From NCBI GenBank assembly GCA_964579415.1, contig CAZOGW010000091.1, positions 1 through 12,138 on the forward strand: DNA of 12,138 nt. The letters run 5' to 3'. The notes beneath the pieces are model-generated. The model was not told the DNA's origin, made no database searches, and saw only the letters and a program-made list of their open reading frames with translations. A program made the position numbers and the translations under genes. This DNA comes from CAZOGW01 sp964579415. Its GTDB lineage: Bacteria; Actinomycetota; Acidimicrobiia; Spongiisociales; UBA5794. Within the stretch, counting starts at the first letter, position 1; each line of letters starts with the position of its first letter. Positions 6,249 to 11,809 of this stretch are shown here, piece by piece.

Positions 6249-6276
6249 GTGACATGCTTCGATGGCGTGCGAGAAT
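6249..6276 (+). promoter_or_regulatory. Possible tRNA-Pro promoter
   Basis: GTGACA (6249-6254, close to TTGACA) and GAGAAT (6271-6276, close to TAGAAT) are separated by 16 bp. The tRNA begins 9 bp after the -10-like box. The pair sits in the divergent gap between the LAGLIDADG-like gene and tRNA-Pro. Confidence 0.4.
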
Positions 6277-6284
6277 GGCGCCGA

Positions 6285-6358
6285 CGGGCTGTGGCGCAGT
6301 TTGGCAGCGCACCTGCTTTGGGAGCAGGGGGTCGCCGGTTCAAATCCGGCCAGCCCGA
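6285..6358 (+). tRNA. tRNA-Pro(TGG)
   Basis: Acceptor CGGGCTG/CAGCCCG, D-arm GCGC/GCGC, anticodon stem CCTGC/GCAGG with loop TTTGGGA (anticodon TGG), and T-arm GCCGG TTCAAAT CCGGC make a complete 74-nt cloverleaf. The discriminator is A, and CCA is not encoded. A heptamer repeat array starts 8 bp after its end. Confidence 0.96.
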
Positions 6359-6365
6359 CGGGAAG

Positions 6366-6428
6366 CGTACTACGTACTACGTACTACGTACTACGTACTA
6401 TGTACTACGCAGTACCAAGTACCAAGTA
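6366..6428. repeat. Heptamer tandem repeat locus 3 (CGTACTA, then CCAAGTA)
   Basis: Nine 7-bp units run without phase shift: five CGTACTA, then TGTACTA, CGCAGTA and two CCAAGTA. This is the longest perfectly phased array in the window. It lies between the 3' end of tRNA-Pro and the 3' end of the convergent VOC gene. On the minus strand every CGTACTA unit provides a TAG, so all reverse frames are closed. Confidence 0.92.
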
Positions 6429-6467
6429 CCCACCGCTCCGACGGCACCTTTCACTTCGCGATGGAAC

Positions 6468-6839
6468 TCATTCCGGCGCGTGACATACCGCTTCCACGTT
6501 GTTGCCGTCGGGGTCGCGGACGAAGGCGCCGTAATAGGCGGGGTGGTACTCGGGCCAGAGCCGGGGGGCGTGCAGGCTCTCGGCTCCCTGCGCCAGTGCG
6601 GTGGCGTGGAAGGCGTCGACGGCGGCGCGGTTGGGGGCGGCGAAGGCGATGCGGTCGGGGCGGTTCTCATCGCCCTCCTCGAGCTGCCCGATCCAGAAGG
6701 TCGGCTTGCGGTCGATGCCGTAGCCGATGACGGGGCCGAACTCCATGATCCTCCCGCCTCCCAGCGGGGCGAGGACCGCGTCGTAGAAATCGGCAGCCGC
6801 GGCGGGATCGGCGCACTGGATGGAGAGATGGTCGAGCAT
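6468..6839 (-). CDS. VOC-superfamily (glyoxalase/bleomycin-resistance fold) protein
   Basis: A 123-aa single VOC domain built of two beta-alpha-beta-beta-beta modules. Module 1 opens DHLSIQCADPAAAADFYDAVL (from residue 3), with His4 as a likely metal ligand. Module 2 has RIAFAAPNRAAVDAFHATAL, and the C-terminal YHPAYYGAFVRDPDGNNVEAVCH (about 98-120) gives Glu116 as another ligand. The YHPxYYxAFVxDPDGxN pattern is common among actinobacterial VOC proteins of unknown substrate, some annotated as glyoxalases or dioxygenase-like. ATG 6839 is the start at which homology begins; a frame open to 7046 would overlap the divergent membrane gene. Its start is 52 bp from that gene's ATG. Confidence 0.9.
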   Translation of the reverse strand: MLDHLSIQCADPAAAADFYDAVLAPLGGGRIMEFGPVIGYGIDRKPTFWIGQLEEGDENRPDRIAFAAPNRAAVDAFHATALAQGAESLHAPRLWPEYHPAYYGAFVRDPDGNNVEAVCHAPE

Positions 6840-6876
6840 CCGCCCATGATGCCAGGCCGGCGTACGGGCGCGCTGG

Positions 6877-6882
6877 TAGCGT
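6877..6882 (+). promoter_or_regulatory. Putative extended -10 box (TGG-TAGCGT) for the DUF1304 gene
   Basis: TAGCGT fits TANNNT and is preceded by TGG, an extended -10 feature. It ends 9 nt before the ATG at 6892. No Shine-Dalgarno sequence is evident, so the transcript may be leaderless or nearly so. Confidence 0.4.
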
Positions 6883-6891
6883 GATTCCCCG

Positions 6892-7257
6892 ATGACCGTG
6901 CTCGCCACTATCGCCGTCCTCGTGGTGGCCGCACTCCACCTCGGCTTCCTGGTCCTGGAGATGTTCCTGTGGTCGAAGCCGCAGGGCCGGGCGGTGTTCG
7001 GCACCGACGCCGAGTTCGCCGAGCAGTCGGCCACGCTGGCGGCCAACCAGGGCCTCTACAACGGCTTCCTCGCCGCCGGGCTGGTGTGGGGCGCCATCGC
7101 GGGTGGGGACACCGGGTACGCGGTGACGATGTTCTTCCTCGGCTGCGTGATCGTCGCCGGCATCTACGGGGCGGCCACCGTCAACCGTAGGATCCTGGTG
7201 GTGCAAGCGCTCCCCGCCGTGGTGGCGCTGGTGCTGGTGCTGCTCGCCGGGTCATGA
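6892..7257 (+). CDS. DUF1304-like integral membrane protein
   Basis: A 121-aa protein with four predicted membrane helices (roughly residues 3-26, 58-72, 76-95 and 103-120). The hallmark segments are the N-terminal HLGFLVLEMFLW (about 16-27), NQGLYNGFLAAGL (about 52-64), and GIYGAATVNRRILVVQALPA (about 89-108), the pattern of DUF1304 proteins. The function of that family is not established. It is divergent from the VOC gene across a 52-bp gap. The stop lies 34 bp before tRNA-Gly, with no clear terminator between. Confidence 0.88.
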   Translation: MTVLATIAVLVVAALHLGFLVLEMFLWSKPQGRAVFGTDAEFAEQSATLAANQGLYNGFLAAGLVWGAIAGGDTGYAVTMFFLGCVIVAGIYGAATVNRRILVVQALPAVVALVLVLLAGS

Positions 7258-7275
7258 TGGCGGCGCCGGACAAGG

Positions 7276-7281
7276 TATCCT
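7276..7281 (+). promoter_or_regulatory. Possible -10 box (TATCCT) for tRNA-Gly
   Basis: TATCCT fits TANNNT and ends 10 nt before the tRNA-Gly 5' end. No good -35 box is seen at the expected distance, which falls in the end of the DUF1304 gene. Confidence 0.35.
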
Positions 7282-7291
7282 GGGGGCGCTC

Positions 7292-7365
7292 GCGGATGTA
7301 GCTCAATGGTAGAGCCCCAGCCTTCCAAGCTGGTGGTGCGGGTTCGATCCCCGTCATCCGCTCCA
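7292..7365 (+). tRNA. tRNA-Gly(TCC)
   Basis: Acceptor GCGGATG/CATCCGC, D-arm GCTC/GAGC, anticodon stem CCAGC/GCTGG with loop CTTCCAA (anticodon TCC), T-arm GCGGG TTCGATC CCCGT, discriminator T and encoded CCA (7363-7365). Mature part 71 nt. It is probably cotranscribed with tRNA-Arg 35 bp downstream. Confidence 0.96.
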
Positions 7366-7400
7366 CCGGCCGGTGCGCAACGTACCCACTCATCGCTCCC

Positions 7401-7474
7401 GCCCCCGTAGCTCAACTGGACAGAGCAGCTGACTTCTAATCAGCAGGCTGCAGGTTCGAATCCTGCCGGGGGTA
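7401..7474 (+). tRNA. tRNA-Arg(TCT)
   Basis: Acceptor GCCCCCG/CGGGGGT (the first pair is G-U), D-arm GCTC/GAGC, anticodon stem GCTGA/TCAGC with loop CTTCTAA (anticodon TCT), and T-arm GCAGG TTCGAAT CCTGC; 74 nt. The discriminator is A, followed by CCG, so CCA is not encoded. The 77-bp gap to the convergent RTX gene holds a small palindrome (7505-7514) but no T-rich terminator. Confidence 0.94.
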
Positions 7475-7551
7475 CCGCACACATCGGCAGGCACGAGACA
7501 GCGGCCGTACGGCGCCGCCGCGCTGGGCCTACATCGATCGCGGTGACCGCT

Positions 7552-8784
7552 CTAGGGAACGCGCGACCTGACCTCGCAGGCGGTGGCTGTGTCCCTGCCG
7601 GCTCCACCGTGACACTGGTCGTTCCCGGGGCCGCCATTCAAGGCGTCGTCGCCGGCGTCGCCCCACAGCACGTCGTGGCCCGCGTCCCCCCAGAGCTTGT
7701 CGTTGCCGGCCCCGCCGTTGACGATGTCGTTGCCGGCTTGACCGCGCAGCTCGTCGTGGCCCGTCCCGCCGTTGAGGGTGTCGTTGCCCGCGTCTCCCCA
7801 CAGCTTGTCGTTACCGGCCCCACCGCCCAAGGTGTCGTGGCCCTCTCCACCGCGGAGCTGGTCGCTGCCGCCACCGCCTCGCAGCTTGTCGTCCCCGTCG
7901 CCGCCGCGCAGTTCGTCGCCGCCCGCCCCGCCTTTGAGGGTGTCATTGCCGCCGCCACCGCTGACGTCGTCGTTGCCCGGTCCGCCGTCGACGATGTCGT
8001 CGCCGTCCTCCCCGCGGAGCGTGTCGTGCCCGGCCTCGCCGTACAACTTGTCGTTGCCGTTCTTCCCCCAGAGCTTGTCGTCGCCCCTGCCTCCCCATGC
8101 CTTGTCGTTGCCGGGTCCGCTGCGGAGCTCGTCGTCGCCGGTTCCGCCGCGGAGTTCGTCGTCGCCCACCCCGCCGAAGAGCTTGTCGGCACCGGAATCG
8201 CCCCAGAGCTTGTCATCGCCGTTGCCGCCGCTGAGGCTGTCGTCGCCGCTGCCGCCGTGGAGCTCGTTGTGGCCGATGCTGCCGCTGAGCCTGTCGTCGC
8301 CGGCGCCGCCCCAGAGCTTGTCGTTGCCCTTGCCGCCGTTGAGGAAGTCGTTGCCGGCCTCACCCCACACCTGGTCGTCGCCGTTGCCGCCGAGGAAGGC
8401 GTCGTTGCCGGACCCGCCGCGGAGGCTGTCGTCGCCGTTGCCGCCGTTGATGGTGTCGTCACCGGCACCACCGAACACGGCGTCGTTTCCGTTGCCTCCA
8501 TTCAGGGTGTCGTTGCCGGGACCGCCACAGATGACGTCGTCGCCGCCCCTGCCGTTGACCACGTCACTGCCGCCACCCGCCCAGATGACATCATCGCCGT
8601 TGGTCCCGAAGAGGACCTCGTCGCCGTCGGTCCCCACGACGGTGGCCACCAGACCATTGCACGTGGCCACCGGCTCGCTGCCGGCGTACAGCGGAGTGGT
8701 CGGGGCCATGAGGAGGGCGGCCATCCATGCCACCGAGGACCAGCGCCTCCGCGCCGTCGGGGGTCTTCTCTTGTTCTGCAGCAT
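7552..8784 (-). CDS. Secreted all-RTX repeat protein (39 nonapeptides)
   Basis: A 410-aa protein made of a 50-aa head, 39 consecutive GGxGxDxLx nonapeptides with no slip of register (residues 51-401), and a 9-aa tail (ACEVRSRVP). RTX nonapeptides fold into a calcium-binding beta-roll, each pair making one turn. The head is a Sec signal peptide (basic RRPPTARRRW, then hydrophobic AWMAALLMAPTTPLYA) followed by the cap CNGLVATVV. Cys sits in the head (CNGL), in repeat 4 (DVIC), in repeat 38 (NDQC) and in the tail (ACE). The product is very acidic. No catalytic domain is seen, so a structural, adhesive or calcium-binding surface role is likely. ATG 8784 has AAAGGAA 8 nt upstream. The tail nearly matches that of the upstream RTX protease, so the two are paralogous in this part. 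Confidence 0.92.
   Translation of the reverse strand: MLQNKRRPPTARRRWSSVAWMAALLMAPTTPLYAGSEPVATCNGLVATVVGTDGDEVLFGTNGDDVIWAGGGSDVVNGRGGDDVICGGPGNDTLNGGNGNDAVFGGAGDDTINGGNGDDSLRGGSGNDAFLGGNGDDQVWGEAGNDFLNGGKGNDKLWGGAGDDRLSGSIGHNELHGGSGDDSLSGGNGDDKLWGDSGADKLFGGVGDDELRGGTGDDELRSGPGNDKAWGGRGDDKLWGKNGNDKLYGEAGHDTLRGEDGDDIVDGGPGNDDVSGGGGNDTLKGGAGGDELRGGDGDDKLRGGGGSDQLRGGEGHDTLGGGAGNDKLWGDAGNDTLNGGTGHDELRGQAGNDIVNGGAGNDKLWGDAGHDVLWGDAGDDALNGGPGNDQCHGGAGRDTATACEVRSRVP
7582..8634 (-). repeat. 27-bp coding tandem repeats (39 RTX units)
   Basis: Thirty-nine 27-bp units encode the RTX array of the 410-aa protein. Units 31-34 and 35-37 share a KLW-GDAG order, a sign of recent multi-unit duplication. Long open frames on the opposite strand over this stretch are by-products of the repeat composition. 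Confidence 0.9.
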
Positions 8785-8831
8785 CCGGATTCCTTTCGCG
8801 GGCGCGCCCAGTCCAGGCACATCAAAGGTTA

Positions 8832-8863
8832 TTGCTGGGCAGGGCCTATGCCCTGCCCAGCAA
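8832..8863 (-). terminator. 14-bp stem-loop between the two RTX genes
   Basis: TTGCTGGGCAGGGC pairs perfectly with GCCCTGCCCAGCAA around a 4-nt loop (8846-8849). It lies 48 bp beyond the stop of the RTX protease gene and 47 bp before the start of the all-RTX gene. After the stem the minus strand reads TAACCTTTG, a weak T-tract. An intrinsic terminator for the protease gene, or an mRNA stabiliser or attenuator between two cotranscribed genes, are both possible. Confidence 0.65.
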
Positions 8864-8885
8864 GACTGCGTACCCGCTGTCAGGC

Positions 8886-8906
8886 ACCGGATACCGGATA
8901 CTGGCT
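8886..8906. repeat. Heptamer tandem repeat locus 4 (ACCGGAT)
   Basis: Three phased units, ACCGGAT, ACCGGAT and ACTGGCT, lie 5 bp past the stop of the RTX protease gene and before the stem-loop. It is a short and partly decayed member of the family. Confidence 0.6.
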
Positions 8907-8911
8907 GCTGC

Positions 8912-11287
8912 TCAGGGGATGCTGGAGCGGACCTCGCAGGAGCTGCCGGTGTCCTTCCCGCCGCCGCCGTTGCAGGTGTCGTTCCCGCCGCCCCCGTTGA
9001 GCTTGTCCTTGCCGGCATTGCCCCACAGCTTGTCGGCGCCGCCGCCACCGTTGAGCGTGTCGTCGCCGGACCCGCCGCGCAGCTGGTCGTTGCCGGCGTT
9101 GCCGTTCAGCGTGTCGTTCCCGGCGTCGCCCCACAGCTTGTCGACCCCGGCCCCGCCGTTGAGGGTGTCCTTGCCCTTGCCGCCGCGCAGCTCGTCGTTT
9201 CCGGCGTCGCCCCACAGCTTGTCGGTGCCGGCTCCGCCGTTGAGCTTGTCGTTGCCGGCGCCTCCACGCAGGGTGTCGTCGCCGGCGCCCCCGTTGAGGG
9301 TGTCGTTGCCGTTGGCGCCCCACAACTTGTCGTTGCCCGCTGCGCCGTTGACGGTGTCGTTGCCGGAGCCGCCACGGATCTCGTCGTTACCGGCGTCGCC
9401 GAAGAGCTTGTCGTCTCCGGCGTCGCCGAAGAGCTTGTCGTGGCCGGCGCCGCCCCTGAGGGTGTCCTTACCCGCCCCGCCCGTAAGGGTGTCGTTGCCG
9501 GCATGGCCCCAGATCTTGTCGTTGCCGGCGCCGCCGTTGAGCTTGTCGTTCCCGGCCTCACCCAGCAGGACATCGTGCCCGCTCCCGCCTTTGAGGGTGT
9601 CGTTGCCCGGACCTCCGCAGATCACGTCGTTACCACCGAGACCGTTCACCGTATCGTTGCCGGGCCCGGCCCAGATCACGTCGTTGCCGGGAGTGCCGTT
9701 GATGACGTCGTTGCCATTGGTTCCGATGATGGTTGCCGGCAGCCCGTTGCACAGGACGGCTCCGGCCACGCCTTCGACCTTGATCTGGAACTGACCGATG
9801 CTGCCGTACCGGCTGTACCCGGTGGCCGGGGTTAGGTAACTGCCGCCGGACACCTGCACGTAGTAGGTGGTACCCGCCTTCACCGATCGCTTCAGGGTCG
9901 CGTTCATGCCGGTCGCCACGTCGTCAGTCGACCGCGCCACCGCGGGTGCACTCGTAGCCAGCAGCGAACCGTTCGCCGCGTACAGGCGGAGGACGATGTC
10001 GAGATTCGGGCTCACCGAGAAGGGCGTTGCCTTGAAGGTGGCGGTGCCCGAAGCCGCCGCCACGAACTTGAAGGTGTCGTTGTCGTTTGCCGACGAGATG
10101 ATGCCGGAGCGCGAGGTGAGCAACGTGGTCGCCTTTCCGGTGGTGTTGCCGTGGTCGTCGGGCCGGACGACGGCACCGTGCTGACTCATCACAGCGAGGT
10201 CATCCTGGAATTGGTTGGCCCCGGTGTACTCGCCTTTGCTCCATTGTGAGACGGGCTGGTAGTACCCGGCGCCCATGATCGGTGCCCATGGGTCGTGGCC
10301 GAGGTAGTAGCCCTGGCCGCCGAGGCCATCATGTAGCAACCCCAGGTTATGGCCGACCTCGTGGGAGGCGCACTCGGCGATGAGCTTGGTGAGGTTGCTC
10401 AACTGGTCGGGGAAGCACCACGCCGGCTGGAAGTAATCGTGGAGGTCACCGTCGTTGAACGCGGAGAGATATGCGACTCCACCACATTGAGCGACGCAGT
10501 AGGGGAAGGCCTTCGTGATCACCAACCGCGTCCCGTAGGTCTGGTCGGCTGCCGAATCCCGCCGTATCGCCCCGACGGTGGGCTCCGCGGTCGTGACATT
10601 GACGTCGAACGGAGAGAAGTCCTCCGAGACGCGCTGCCAGATGCTCTGGATGGCATCCATCTCCGCATTGCTGAAGGAGTTGGGGTTGCCGTTGAGGTCG
10701 AACGCCACGGCGACGTACGGTTCCGGCAGGTTGACACCACCATAAATGTCCGGCAACTGCCACGCGGTGCCGGAGACGGTGTGGCCGGTGAAGTCCAGGT
10801 AGATCGTCCGCTTCGAGCCGGGCTTGCTGTTGAGCTTGAACGTCTGGTTGTAGGGGAAGGGCCCGGCGGCGACATCGTCATCGATGGAGGCGAGAAGTGC
10901 CGCATCGGGGACAGGCTCCACGAAGAATACGCGGCCGTGGAGGTCGAGATGGGCGGTGTCGTCCTCGGCGAGCAGATCGGTGAGATCGGCGACGCTCATC
11001 CCGTTGCGTGCCGCCGCCTCCGCCAGGGTGGCGTCGTCGAGCGCGAGCGCGTCGGCACCCGCGGACACTTCTTCGAGGAGTGGCGCCCCTGCCGGGTCGA
11101 ATGCCTTCCGTGCCGATTCCGGCGCCGCGGCCGCAGCCGGCAACTCACCGCCGGGTAGGACGATATCGTCCTCGACGGGCTGGGTACTCGCCGCCAGCGG
11201 CGCCATCAGCGCCATTACCACCACCGCCACCGCCGCAACGACGGCCCAACGGCTCATGGTCGCTCTCAACCCGGTATGGATCCTCAT
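8912..11287 (-). CDS. Secreted metzincin-type zinc metalloprotease with PPC and RTX domains
   Basis: A 791-aa exoprotein. Residues 1-34 form a Sec signal peptide (hydrophobic AVVAAVAVVVMALMAPLAA). A propeptide-like region runs to about 140. The protease domain (about 150-370) has YLDFTGH, FSPFDVNV and the zinc site HEVGHNLGLLHD (309-320, HExxHxxGxxHD), with a Met-turn candidate in PIMGAGY (Met338) and paired Cys (YCVAQC). A PPC-like beta-sandwich (about 378-508; DNDTFKFVAAASG) follows. The tail is 29 unbroken RTX nonapeptides (522-782), capped by CNGLPAT before and SCEVRSSIP after. Calcium would fold the repeats outside the cell. ATG 11287 was chosen for its AGGAGG site 8 nt upstream and the signal peptide right after it. 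The frame is open to 11563 but without start support. Substrate unknown. Confidence 0.95.
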   Translation of the reverse strand: MRIHTGLRATMSRWAVVAAVAVVVMALMAPLAASTQPVEDDIVLPGGELPAAAAAPESARKAFDPAGAPLLEEVSAGADALALDDATLAEAAARNGMSVADLTDLLAEDDTAHLDLHGRVFFVEPVPDAALLASIDDDVAAGPFPYNQTFKLNSKPGSKRTIYLDFTGHTVSGTAWQLPDIYGGVNLPEPYVAVAFDLNGNPNSFSNAEMDAIQSIWQRVSEDFSPFDVNVTTAEPTVGAIRRDSAADQTYGTRLVITKAFPYCVAQCGGVAYLSAFNDGDLHDYFQPAWCFPDQLSNLTKLIAECASHEVGHNLGLLHDGLGGQGYYLGHDPWAPIMGAGYYQPVSQWSKGEYTGANQFQDDLAVMSQHGAVVRPDDHGNTTGKATTLLTSRSGIISSANDNDTFKFVAAASGTATFKATPFSVSPNLDIVLRLYAANGSLLATSAPAVARSTDDVATGMNATLKRSVKAGTTYYVQVSGGSYLTPATGYSRYGSIGQFQIKVEGVAGAVLCNGLPATIIGTNGNDVINGTPGNDVIWAGPGNDTVNGLGGNDVICGGPGNDTLKGGSGHDVLLGEAGNDKLNGGAGNDKIWGHAGNDTLTGGAGKDTLRGGAGHDKLFGDAGDDKLFGDAGNDEIRGGSGNDTVNGAAGNDKLWGANGNDTLNGGAGDDTLRGGAGNDKLNGGAGTDKLWGDAGNDELRGGKGKDTLNGGAGVDKLWGDAGNDTLNGNAGNDQLRGGSGDDTLNGGGGADKLWGNAGKDKLNGGGGNDTCNGGGGKDTGSSCEVRSSIP
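8942..9724 (-). repeat. 27-bp coding tandem repeats (29 RTX units)
   Basis: Twenty-nine 27-bp units encode the RTX array of the metalloprotease. Units 19-21 and 22-24 form a three-unit super-repeat (each beginning GGAGxDKLWGDAGND), resembling units 31-33 of the neighbouring all-RTX gene. Confidence 0.9.
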
Positions 11288-11302
11288 CTGCCCCACCTCC
11301 TG

Positions 11303-11336
11303 CGAACGCGTCAGCGCGCCGACATCCTGGCGTTCG
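11303..11336 (-). promoter_or_regulatory. Inverted repeat just upstream of the protease ribosome binding site
   Basis: CGAACGC (11303-11309) pairs with GCGTTCG (11330-11336), with a further partly paired GTCAGCGCGCCGAC inside the loop. The stem ends about 5 nt before the AGGAGG site, so it could influence translation or be an operator. Nothing links it to a known regulator. Confidence 0.3.
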
Positions 11337-11519
11337 GAGATTGGTCCCGGTATCGCGACTGGCGCTGAAACCCGGGATCCCCCCACCCATGGTGTAGGCC
11401 CGCAGATTCTGTGCCGGGCAGTCTCGGCGAGTCTCGTCGCGCGGTCAAGACCATCCGTGTCACCGGAGGGAAAATGGGTACCCCGACCCACGATCCCGCA
11501 CATCACGATCAACCTCGCG
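11337..11519. other. Non-coding region upstream of the RTX protease gene
   Basis: This is the core of the 297-bp gap between the protease start and tRNA-His. No gene is supported on either strand. A TTGACC (minus strand, 11443-11448) with GAGACT 17 bp downstream (11420-11425) is a weak promoter candidate for the protease gene. I see no riboswitch consensus that I recognise. Confidence 0.4.
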
Positions 11520-11547
11520 TACTGGTTACCCGATAGTGGATACTGAT
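11520..11547. repeat. Heptamer tandem repeat locus 5 (degenerate TACTGGT family)
   Basis: Four 7-bp units in phase, TACTGGT, TACCCGA, TAGTGGA and TACTGAT, keep TA at the first two positions but have diverged elsewhere. The locus lies in the divergent gap between the RTX protease gene and tRNA-His. Confidence 0.55.
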
Positions 11548-11567
11548 TCTCTGTCACACGCACCGGC

Positions 11568-11573
11568 TACGAT
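11568..11573 (+). promoter_or_regulatory. Putative -10 box (TACGAT) for tRNA-His
   Basis: TACGAT fits TANNNT and ends 11 nt before the tRNA-His 5' end (G-1). The -35 region falls at the end of heptamer locus 5 and shows no good TTGACA match. Confidence 0.45.
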
Positions 11574-11584
11574 CTGTGCATCAC

Positions 11585-11663
11585 GGTGGCCGTAGCTCAG
11601 CTCGGTTAGAGCGCCTGGTTGTGGTCCAGGAGGTCGCGGGTTCAAATCCCGTCGGCCACCCCA
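11585..11663 (+). tRNA. tRNA-His(GTG)
   Basis: Acceptor GTGGCCG/CGGCCAC plus the histidine-specific extra G-1 (11585) opposite discriminator C (11660). D-arm GCTC/GAGC, anticodon stem CCTGG/CCAGG with loop TTGTGGT (anticodon GTG), T-arm GCGGG TTCAAAT CCCGT, and CCA encoded at 11661-11663. It precedes tig by 146 bp. Confidence 0.97.
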
Positions 11664-11809
11664 AGCTTCCCTGGAGCGAACCGGGAGATGGTCGCGGTCG
11701 GTGCCCTCGGCGCCATCGGGCGGCTACCCTCCCTGCGGCCAGGTGGCTCCACGATGCCCGGCGACCCCAGCGCCGCCTTCCCCGCCAATTCGAAACGGAG
11801 ACATCGACC

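Noticed and set aside
6226..6312. Longer N-terminus for the LAGLIDADG-like protein
   Set aside because: The longest form runs into tRNA-Pro, and the -10-like box at 6233-6238 would lie inside the coding region.
6840..7046. Longer N-terminus for the VOC protein
   Set aside because: It would run antisense through the divergent DUF1304 gene; VOC homology begins at the ATG at 6839.
7475..7551. Intrinsic terminator after tRNA-Arg
   Set aside because: Only a short palindrome (7505-7514) and small GC repeats are present, with no T-tract on either strand.
7543..9835. Long + strand open frames opposite the RTX genes, with repetitive Val/Ala-rich or Ser/Pro-rich products
   Set aside because: They mirror the 27-bp RTX coding repeats on the minus strand; the frames stay open because the repeat unit is a multiple of three and GC-rich. 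No start signals or domain content.
10349..11158. A 269-aa + strand open frame over the protease gene
   Set aside because: Antisense to the well-supported metalloprotease domain with its HExxH site; composition is typical of a high-GC shadow frame.
11288..11519. Riboswitch (cyclic di-GMP or cyclic di-AMP type) in the RTX protease leader
   Set aside because: The region is long enough and has an inverted repeat near the ribosome binding site, but I could not match the conserved cores of these classes.
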